The notes beneath the pieces are model-generated. The model saw only the letters and a list, made by a program, of their open reading frames with translations, had not been told where the DNA came from and made no database searches. This document shows positions 54,829 through 64,000 of a stretch of DNA of 64,000 nucleotides, in pieces (the first letter of the stretch is position 1; the number at the start of each line of letters is the position of its first letter). The stretch comes from Burkholderiaceae bacterium. Lineage in GTDB: Bacteria > Pseudomonadota > Gammaproteobacteria > Burkholderiales > Burkholderiaceae_B. The stretch lies in the NCBI GenBank assembly GCA_004322135.1, contig SCSG01000044.1:1-64000 (forward strand). Reading direction: 5' to 3'. The position numbers and the translations under genes are program-made.

Positions 54829-56486
54829 TAGTCTTTCCTGGAAGGCAGGTAGCGGCGGCCACGGCGTCTCTTGCCGTCCGACCGATTTGAGGTACCCGCC
54901 ACCGCAACGCTGGTGACGTGCCGGACAAAGCGCACCCGTTCGACCTTGCGCACCCCGAAAATCGCACCCACCAGCACCAGCACCACCAGAACCAGGCCGA
55001 AGTGGATGGATGACTCCATGGCGGCCCGCCCGGCATCGATCAACACACCGCCGTCCAGCCCCAGATTGTGCAACTGCACGCCAAATTTCTGCTGATCAAC
55101 CGCGTTCATGAGAATCTGCGGATCCTTCAGCAGCGGCATCCACGAACCGTGCGCATACGCGGCTATGGCCTCGCCGACCTGCCGCACATAATAGTAGTTG
55201 ACCAGCGACCCGATAATGGCCACGCCCAGCATACCGCCAATCATGCGCGTGGACTGCAGCAAGGCCGTGGCGATGCCCAGATGAGAGCGTCCGGCGATTT
55301 CCTGGCCAAACACCGTCAAGTTGGGGATGACAAACCCCAGCCCCAACCCGCCAAGGACAAAAACCACGATGAGCACCCATTCGGGTGTCGAGCGCCCGAC
55401 AAAAACCAGGCTGGCAAACGACACTATCATTAACGCATGGCCGATATAAAGCATGATGTTGGGATTGGGTAAACGCACCAGAATACGGCTATTGAAAACA
55501 CTGGCCACGGTAATGAACATCACCAGTGGCGTAATCAGCAGGCCCGCCAATTGAGGAGTCTGACCAAACCCGCCCTGCAAAAGCAACGGCACATAGAACA
55601 AAATGGCAAACATCGCAAAGCCAAGCAATGTGGACATGACAAACAACGCAGCCAGACTTTTATTGCGGAACATGTCCAGCGGCAAAAGCGGGTCAACGCA
55701 ACGTTTTTCCCAAAAATACAGCAAGACAAACATGATTACGCTGCCCACGCCGGCCAGGGCCGCCATACCACCCATTCCATGGGTCGGCAGAAACTGCACG
55801 AACAGCTGCATACCGCTCAGGCCGGCAGCGATCAGCAGCGCCCCTTGCCAGTCCAGATGAATATGGCCACGCTGTATCTGGCGAATACGCGGCAGATAGC
55901 TGTAAATAAACCACAGGCCCAAAAGGCTGAAAGGCACGTTGACGAAGAATACCGAACGCCAGCCGGCGTAATGCGTAAGTACCCCACCCAGGGTGGGGCC
56001 CACCGCATTGGCCAAACCATAGGCAGAACTGAAAAGCACCTGCCAGCGCAAACGCACGCTGGGCTCCGGGAACAGATCGGGAACGCAAGCGAAGGCCGTA
56101 CCAACAAGCATTCCGCCGCCAATGCCCTGCAAGGCCCGCGCCAGGACCAGCTGCATCATGCTGCCGGAAAAGCCGCACAACACGGACGCCGCGCCAAACA
56201 CGACGACTGATGCAATGACAAATGGCTTGCGCCCGTAGTAGTCACCCAGCCGGCCAAAAATCGGAACCATGATGACCGACGTAAGCAGGTAAGAGGTGCC
56301 AACCCACGCGTACAGCTCGAACCCGTTGAGCTCGGCCACAATGGTGGGCAACGCCATGCCCACTACCGTCTGGTCGATGGCAACCATCATTCCGACAAAA
56401 CACAATCCGATCATGGCAAGGAAGGACTGCCGAACCGACAGAACCCGCCCGGTATTCACTGAATTCAACGATGCAACGGGAGCCAT
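54828..56486 (-). CDS. DHA2-type MFS multidrug transporter (EmrB/QacA family)
   Basis: The 552-residue protein has fourteen helices: DQTVVGMALPTIVAELNG in the first helix with the family Asp, GRLGDYYGRKPFVI (motif A) and GIGGGMLVG. It exports drugs or toxic organics by proton antiport. The ATG at 56486 has no clear ribosome binding site. It heads a two-gene unit with the MarR gene and sits between kdsA and eno. Confidence 0.9.
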   Translation of the reverse strand: MAPVASLNSVNTGRVLSVRQSFLAMIGLCFVGMMVAIDQTVVGMALPTIVAELNGFELYAWVGTSYLLTSVIMVPIFGRLGDYYGRKPFVIASVVVFGAASVLCGFSGSMMQLVLARALQGIGGGMLVGTAFACVPDLFPEPSVRLRWQVLFSSAYGLANAVGPTLGGVLTHYAGWRSVFFVNVPFSLLGLWFIYSYLPRIRQIQRGHIHLDWQGALLIAAGLSGMQLFVQFLPTHGMGGMAALAGVGSVIMFVLLYFWEKRCVDPLLPLDMFRNKSLAALFVMSTLLGFAMFAILFYVPLLLQGGFGQTPQLAGLLITPLVMFITVASVFNSRILVRLPNPNIMLYIGHALMIVSFASLVFVGRSTPEWVLIVVFVLGGLGLGFVIPNLTVFGQEIAGRSHLGIATALLQSTRMIGGMLGVAIIGSLVNYYYVRQVGEAIAAYAHGSWMPLLKDPQILMNAVDQQKFGVQLHNLGLDGGVLIDAGRAAMESSIHFGLVLVVLVLVGAIFGVRKVERVRFVRHVTSVAVAGTSNRSDGKRRRGRRYLPSRKD

Positions 56487-56492
56487 GAATAT

Positions 56493-56521
56493 GTTGATAA
56501 CACAATTATTGATAAGTCAAC
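56493..56521 (-). promoter_or_regulatory. candidate MarR operator and promoter of the MFS-MarR unit
   Basis: TTGATAA is repeated at 56494-56500 and 56509-56515, inside an inverted pair GTTGA (56493-56497) and TCAAC (56517-56521). Read on the minus strand it gives TTGACT as a -35 followed 15 bp later by TATCAA. Its AT-richness stands out. It is only 7 bp from the start codon, which implies a very short leader. Confidence 0.45.
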
Positions 56522-56652
56522 TATTTTAACCCTATAAGGCCGCCATGGCAAAATCAGTCCGCGACAAACACGCAACGTGTGTCGACAATACGACGGGTCG
56601 GAGGTGAATCAGGGAAGTCGGCTACGACCGAGATGGAAACGGCAGAATAAAG

Positions 56653-59198
<2,546 letters not shown>

Positions 59199-59233
59199 TT
59201 ATAGCCGACGCACGCAGGCGTTATGCAAAAGCC

Positions 59234-61027
59234 TTACAACGCCTGTGTCCGCGCCAACAACCACTGTTTTGCGCGATCTTCCACCAGAGGCAGCAGCCTT
59301 TCACGCACCTGCGCATGGTAGTCGTTCAGCCAAGCCTTCTCTTGCGGCGCAAGCAATTCAACCAACACGCAGCGCGTATCGATAGGACACAAGGTCAGCG
59401 TCTCAAACTTGAGGAACTCACCGAACTCGGTTGTGCCGGCAGGAATGTTCGCCACCAGGTTCTCTATGCGTATCCCCCACTTGCCAGGACGATACAACCC
59501 AGGTTCGTTCGACGTAATCATGCCCGGCTCCATGCCCATGTTGGGGTTGATGGGCGTGCGGTACGAAATGGCTTGCGGACCTTCATGCACATTCAGAAAA
59601 TATCCCACACCATGCCCTGTACCATGGCCGAATTCGGCGCCAGCCTGCCAAATGGGCAGGCGTGCGATGGGATCAAGCATGGGGGCCGGAATACCCCGCG
59701 GAAATTCCGCCAGAGACAACGCCACCATGCCTTTGAGAACAATGGTGTAATCCCGCTTCTGCTCGCGCCCCGGATTGCCAACCGGCACAACACGGGTAAT
59801 GTCGGTAGTCCCGCCCAGATACTGGCCACCCGAGTCGATCAGCAGCAAACCATCGCCTTCGATCGTGGCGTGCGCCTGTTCAGTTGCGTGGTAGTGCGGC
59901 ATGGCGCCGTTGGCGTTGTAGGCGGCAATCGTGGAAAAACTGGGAGTGACAAAATTTTCGCGGCGCGCACGCGCCTGCGTGATTTTCTCGTCAATATCGA
60001 TCTCGGTAATGCGTTCCTTGCCCTGAGTCTCTTCAAACCAAGCAAAGAACTCGCACAACGCTGCACCGTCCTGCTCCATGGCCCGGCGCACGTTGTCAAG
60101 CTCGGCCTGGTTCTTGCGCGACTTGAGTAAATGCGACGGATTGACTGCTTCGGTCCAGTCAACGGAAGCTGCAGCACTGATTACGCCAACGGTCGTGCGC
60201 GCCGGATCCACCAGCAGTACCTGGCCTGCGGGCAAATCGGCCAGCGCCTGGCTCACCTGCGTATACGGTGCAATCTCGACGCCGTCGCGCCCCAATATCT
60301 GCACCAACTCCGGGCTGATTTTTCCAGGCTCCACAAACAGGCGTACAACATCGCAGCCAACAAGCGCATACGCAAGGAATACCGGGTTATACGACACATC
60401 GCCGCCACGCAAGTTCAGCAGCCAGGCTATGTCGTCCAGCGTGGAAAGGAAATGCCAATCGGCCTGATGCTGCGTCATCGACTGGCGCACCGCCGCAAGA
60501 TTATCGGCGCGGGTACGATTGGCAAAGGGTGGCTTATGTTCGTACACGGGCGCATTCGGCAAGGCTGGGCGGTCATCCCAGATTTCGCCGGGGATATCAG
60601 GCTCACACACCAGGCTTATGCCACCATCCTCCAGCTCGGACTGCCACTTGCGATGCGTAAGCATGCTCAGGGTCTGGCCGTGAACACCAACACGGCTTCC
60701 GTCGGGTAATTCTTCCAGCATCCAGCCGGTGATGCTCAGCACACCGTCGGCTCCGGCCCGCATGGTCTCAATACCAGAGCCAGTCAGGTCATGATCGGCC
60801 TGCTCCCAGTAACGGCTGTCCGTCCACAAGCCGGCAAACGAGTCGGTTACCAGCAACGTGCCCGCCGAACCCTCGAAACCGCTGATCCAGGCGCGCGCCT
60901 GCCAATAATCCGGCAGGTATTCGGACAAATGGGGGTCGGACGACAGCACAATGCATGCGTCCAGGTCTCTGGCCGCCATAGCTGCCCGCAAACGCTGGAT
61001 ACGCCCCTCAAAAACTGAATTGCCCAC
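59234..61027 (-). CDS. M24B Xaa-Pro aminopeptidase (PepP-like)
   Basis: The 597-residue protein has two creatinase-N-like domains and a C-terminal M24 metallopeptidase domain. Metal-site segments are LLIDSGGQYLGGTTDITR, AEFGHGTGHGVGYFLNVHEGPQ and MITSNEPGLYRPGKWGIRIENL. It belongs to the long aminopeptidase P form found in many bacteria and eukaryotes. It is a separate unit upstream of pyrG. Confidence 0.92.
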   Translation of the reverse strand: MGNSVFEGRIQRLRAAMAARDLDACIVLSSDPHLSEYLPDYWQARAWISGFEGSAGTLLVTDSFAGLWTDSRYWEQADHDLTGSGIETMRAGADGVLSITGWMLEELPDGSRVGVHGQTLSMLTHRKWQSELEDGGISLVCEPDIPGEIWDDRPALPNAPVYEHKPPFANRTRADNLAAVRQSMTQHQADWHFLSTLDDIAWLLNLRGGDVSYNPVFLAYALVGCDVVRLFVEPGKISPELVQILGRDGVEIAPYTQVSQALADLPAGQVLLVDPARTTVGVISAAASVDWTEAVNPSHLLKSRKNQAELDNVRRAMEQDGAALCEFFAWFEETQGKERITEIDIDEKITQARARRENFVTPSFSTIAAYNANGAMPHYHATEQAHATIEGDGLLLIDSGGQYLGGTTDITRVVPVGNPGREQKRDYTIVLKGMVALSLAEFPRGIPAPMLDPIARLPIWQAGAEFGHGTGHGVGYFLNVHEGPQAISYRTPINPNMGMEPGMITSNEPGLYRPGKWGIRIENLVANIPAGTTEFGEFLKFETLTLCPIDTRCVLVELLAPQEKAWLNDYHAQVRERLLPLVEDRAKQWLLARTQAL

Positions 61028-61099
61028 GATTTGTCCTTTAAATAAAAATGCCTATTCCAGAAGGAATAGGCAGCATGCGTTACTCAAGACACCTTTCCG

Positions 61100-61756
61100 T
61101 CAGTGCGCAATCGCAGAAACATCAAGCTTGGCCTTGGTCTTTGCCTGGATTTCCTGCGCCGTGACACCTGGGGCAAGCTCGATCAACTTGAAGCCTTTGG
61201 AAGTGACTTCTATGACACCCAGGTCGGTAATGATAAGACTGACCACGCCCACGCCAGTCAGTGGCAGCGTGCATTCGGGCAGAAGCTTAAAGTCTTCCGT
61301 GCCGTCTTTTTTGCGCGCCACATGATCCATAAGGACAATGACCCGGCCCACGCCGCCCACCAGATCCATGGCTCCGCCCATGCCCTTGATCATCTTGCCA
61401 GGAATCATCCAGTTGGCCAGATCGCCGCGCTCGGACACCTGCATGGCGCCGAGGAACGCCAAGTTGATTTTACCGCCGCGTATCATCGCAAACGAGTCGG
61501 CCGACGAAAAAATGGATGAACCGGCCAGCGTCGTAACCGTTTGTTTGCCGGCGTTGATGAGGTCGGCGTCGACCTCAGCTTCGGTAGGAAACGGCCCGAT
61601 GCCCAACAGGCCATTCTCGGACTGCAGCCAGACCTCCATCCCATCGGGAACGTGATTGGCCACTTGAGTGGGAATGCCGATGCCCAGATTCACGTAATAG
61701 CCATCTTTCAATTCGCGGGCGCCGCGTGCCGCCATTTCATCTCTTGTCCAGGCCAT
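61100..61756 (-). CDS. scoB: 3-oxoacid CoA-transferase subunit B
   Basis: The 218-residue subunit carries the catalytic glutamate in SENGLLGIG and the family stretch [19 protein letters not shown]. With subunit A it transfers CoA between succinyl-CoA and acetoacetate or a related 3-oxoacid. It begins 3 bp after the A subunit gene. Confidence 0.93.
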   Translation of the reverse strand: MAWTRDEMAARGARELKDGYYVNLGIGIPTQVANHVPDGMEVWLQSENGLLGIGPFPTEAEVDADLINAGKQTVTTLAGSSIFSSADSFAMIRGGKINLAFLGAMQVSERGDLANWMIPGKMIKGMGGAMDLVGGVGRVIVLMDHVARKKDGTEDFKLLPECTLPLTGVGVVSLIITDLGVIEVTSKGFKLIELAPGVTAQEIQAKTKAKLDVSAIAH

Positions 61757-61759
61757 GCT

Positions 61760-62464
61760 TTATTCTCCTTGTCCGCGAAGGGTACGTTTTTCGATACGCC
61801 GCTCGGGGTTGGCGTTGACCACAATACGATGCACATGAATACCCGGCAAGTGCACCGAATCAGGATCAATCTTGCCGTTATCAACCAGCTTCTCGACTTC
61901 AACTATGGTGATATTGCCCGCCATCGCGACATTCGGGTTGAAATTGCGCGCCGTCCTGCGAAATACCAGGTTGCCGCTGTGATCGGCCATATAGGCCTTG
62001 ACCAGCGATATATCCGCCTTCAGGGAACGCTCCAGCAGGTATCGGTGGCCATCGAACTCGCGCTCTTCTTTGCCTTTGGCCACGATGGTGCCTACGCCCG
62101 TGCGAGTATAAAAGGCAGGAATGCCGGCGCCACCCGCGCGCAATTTCTCGGCCAGAGTGCCTTGCGGCGTAAATTCGATTTCGAGTTCGCCTGCCAGGTA
62201 CTGGCGCTCGAATTCTTTGTTCTCGCCGACGTAAGAAGAAATCATTTTCTTGATTTGACGCGTTTCAAGCAGCAACCCCAGACCGAACCCATCGATGCCG
62301 GCATTATTGCTAATGCAGGTCAGATTCTTTACACCTGTGTCGCGCAAGGCAGCAATGAGCGCCTCGGGAAGGCCGCAGATTCCGAACCCCCCCACCGCAA
62401 CAGTCAGATTGTCCGCTGCCACGTCTTTGAGCGCCTCAGCAGCGCTTGGATAGACTTTATTCAT
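61760..62464 (-). CDS. scoA: 3-oxoacid CoA-transferase subunit A
   Basis: The 234-residue subunit includes VAVGGFGICGLPEALIAAL and SNNAGIDGFGLGLLL, typical of succinyl-CoA:3-oxoacid transferases. The exact acceptor (acetoacetate against 3-oxoadipate) is uncertain. It forms an operon with scoB. Confidence 0.93.
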   Translation of the reverse strand: MNKVYPSAAEALKDVAADNLTVAVGGFGICGLPEALIAALRDTGVKNLTCISNNAGIDGFGLGLLLETRQIKKMISSYVGENKEFERQYLAGELEIEFTPQGTLAEKLRAGGAGIPAFYTRTGVGTIVAKGKEEREFDGHRYLLERSLKADISLVKAYMADHSGNLVFRRTARNFNPNVAMAGNITIVEVEKLVDNGKIDPDSVHLPGIHVHRIVVNANPERRIEKRTLRGQGE

Positions 62465-62512
62465 TACTCCGTTTCCTTTTTATTTAAAATGCCACGTTGT
62501 CGTTGCGAGTCA

Positions 62513-62968
62513 TTACGCTCGGCCCGACAGTTCGAAACAGGACGTGAGCCGGTCAAGCTCGCCAGAAGTCCAGGGCGACGAACTACCGCTGTTCATGTCA
62601 GTGCATACGATGATGTTGTTGCCTCGGGCGTAGACGATACCGGGCTCGTCCCGCAACTCGATAAGAAAACTGAATTCCATACTGGAGCGCCCCACCCTGG
62701 TCAGGGTAAGGCTGATCGCCAGTTCACCAGGATAACGCAGCGATTTCACGAAATCGCACGATGCATGCACCAGCACTCCTACGCGGTCGGCTGGCACGTG
62801 CATTTGGGCGCGCTCAAACAGCTTGGCGCGCGCCTCTTCAACATAGCGGAAATAGGCCGTATTGTTGATATGCCCAAGCGCATCAAGATCGCCCCAACGA
62901 ATCGGCATGAAACAGCTAAAGACGCCACCAATCCTGCCTGCGGGCGTAGTAATATCTGCTACCTGCAT
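62513..62968 (-). CDS. acyl-CoA thioesterase, 4HBT hotdog family
   Basis: The 151-residue protein has the hotdog-fold motif IRWGDLDALGHINNTAYFRYVEEAR with the catalytic Asp. I start at ATG 62968 (MQVADITTPAG), since the earlier 18 residues are not family-like. It lies 48 bp upstream of the CoA-transferase genes on the same strand and may be cotranscribed. Confidence 0.87.
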   Translation of the reverse strand: MQVADITTPAGRIGGVFSCFMPIRWGDLDALGHINNTAYFRYVEEARAKLFERAQMHVPADRVGVLVHASCDFVKSLRYPGELAISLTLTRVGRSSMEFSFLIELRDEPGIVYARGNNIIVCTDMNSGSSSPWTSGELDRLTSCFELSGRA

Positions 62969-63192
62969 AAACGCACCTTGTTCTTTTGGCCGGTACAATG
63001 AAGTACTCAACCCTAAGTGCAAGTATAACGATATGCCGTACTTTGCGCCGCACCCGCGAACCAGTCACACACAGGCGCCCGCAATTGAAAACGCCATAAC
63101 AAGCTGCAATACTGTAGAAATCAATCAAAAACGCCGGGCAGGTCGCACGCGGGCTGGTCGAACCCTGCGGAACAAACTGGAGGTCTATCTCA

Positions 63193-64000
63193 ATGTCTGA
63201 GCGCGAATCGATGGAATATGATGTGGTGGTCGTGGGCGCCGGACCCGGCGGATTGGCCGCGGCCATACGTCTGAAGCAACTTGCCGTTGCAAAGGGACAC
63301 GACGTCAGTGTGTGTGTCCTGGAAAAAGGTGCCGCAGTTGGCGCCCATATTCTGTCGGGTGCAGTCATGGACCCGCGGGCCCTGTCCGAACTTATCCCCG
63401 ACTGGAAAGAAAAGGGCGCGCCGATGGATGCTGCCGTCACGCAAGACAAGTTCCTGTTCCTTACCTCGAAAGGCGCGCACGGAACACCTAAATGGCTCCT
63501 GCCCCCATGTTTTCACAACGAGGGCAACTATATAGTCCGCCTGGGAGACCTGGCAAAATGGATGGGCGAACAGGCCGAAAGCCTTGGTGTCGACCTGTTT
63601 CCGGGCTTCGCGGCTACCGAAGTCCTTTACTCTGAAACCGGTGCTGTTCGGGGTGTTGCGACAGGCGACATGGGTGTTGCCCGCGACGGTTCACACACTG
63701 CCAACTACCAGCCCGGCATGGAACTGCACGCGCGCTATACCCTGTTCGCTGAAGGTTCCCGTGGACAGCTTGGGCGCGAGCTCATCGAACGCTTCCAGCT
63801 TGACAAAGGTTGTGATCCGCAAAGCTATGCCATCGGCATAAAAGAGATGTGGGAAGTCGATCCTGCCCAGTCACAACCGGGCCTGGTCATACACACCTCC
63901 GGCTGGCCGCTGGACGCCGACACCTACGGCGGTTCATTCCAGTACCACTTGAACAACAACATCGTCGTTGTGGGGCTGGTCATCGGGCTGGACTACGCCA
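63193..64000 (+). CDS. electron-transfer flavoprotein:ubiquinone oxidoreductase, partial
   Basis: The first 269 residues are present and the gene runs off the window. The FAD motif VVVVGAGPGGLAAAIRLKQL is followed by CVLEKGAAVGAHILSGAVMDP, characteristic of ETF-QO. The enzyme passes electrons from acyl-CoA dehydrogenases to quinone at the membrane. GGAGGT lies 9 bp before the ATG. The C-terminal [4Fe-4S] domain is beyond the edge. Confidence 0.94.
   Translation, partial: MSERESMEYDVVVVGAGPGGLAAAIRLKQLAVAKGHDVSVCVLEKGAAVGAHILSGAVMDPRALSELIPDWKEKGAPMDAAVTQDKFLFLTSKGAHGTPKWLLPPCFHNEGNYIVRLGDLAKWMGEQAESLGVDLFPGFAATEVLYSETGAVRGVATGDMGVARDGSHTANYQPGMELHARYTLFAEGSRGQLGRELIERFQLDKGCDPQSYAIGIKEMWEVDPAQSQPGLVIHTSGWPLDADTYGGSFQYHLNNNIVVVGLVIGLDYA

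Overview
The window looks like chromosomal DNA of a betaproteobacterium of the Burkholderiales, most like the Alcaligenaceae (Bordetella, Achromobacter, Pusillimonas relatives). This rests on the protein sequences, the moderately high GC, and block orders such as leuS-lptE-holA-proA, pyrG-kdsA with eno-ftsB, and ispH with an FKBP gene beside radC. The genus is inferred. No rRNA operon, CRISPR array or complete insertion sequence was seen.

Left edge (1-4.2 kb): a scarred accessory end. It holds a 3' fragment of a tRNA-Thr(CGU) gene that looks like an attachment-site remnant, a lone BenE-type benzoate transporter, the decayed 3' end of an IS3-family transposase, a small DUF1328 membrane protein, an MFS transporter and a frameshifted HxlR-type regulator.

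Catabolic block 1 (4.2-19.5 kb): a LysR regulator with a good LysR box between it and its likely targets, then a cyclase-family hydrolase, a HisD-family dehydrogenase and an SDR dehydrogenase; a complete branched-chain-amino-acid-type ABC importer; a TetR regulator; and a CoxG-CoxM-CoxS-CoxL molybdenum hydroxylase operon. The large subunit lacks the CO dehydrogenase loop, so it is more likely an organic-substrate hydroxylase. The importer operon and the hydroxylase operon share a diverged duplicated leader of about 400 bp carrying the same promoter and operator-like element. The upstream copy drags along a broken piece of coxG. The reading is an import, hydroxylation, ring-opening and oxidation pathway for an unknown, probably cyclic, acid.

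Catabolic block 2 (19.7-28.1 kb): a DUF3300 protein, a VanA-like Rieske oxygenase, a 33-residue lysine-rich peptide gene, a two-subunit Rieske ring-hydroxylating dioxygenase, a nitroreductase, a flavin-dependent (LLM) monooxygenase and an AraC regulator. A 21-bp-spaced direct repeat upstream of the monooxygenase is a candidate AraC site. No oxygenase reductase or ferredoxin gene is present.

Core block (28.1-64 kb): mostly housekeeping. It includes a DUF945 protein, ispH, an FKBP isomerase, radC, rpmE2, a GT39 glycosyltransferase, a MATE pump, cfa, a Bcr-type pump, rpmB-rpmG, leuS-lptE-holA, proA-hemJ-rlmL, an RDD protein, a degenerate truncated acyl-CoA synthetase, a gamma-carbonic anhydrase, hslO, a lone TadE-like protein, ftsB, eno, an MFS-MarR pair lying between eno and kdsA-pyrG, an M24 aminopeptidase, a CoA-transferase pair, a thioesterase, and the start of the electron-transfer flavoprotein:ubiquinone oxidoreductase gene, which runs off the right edge.
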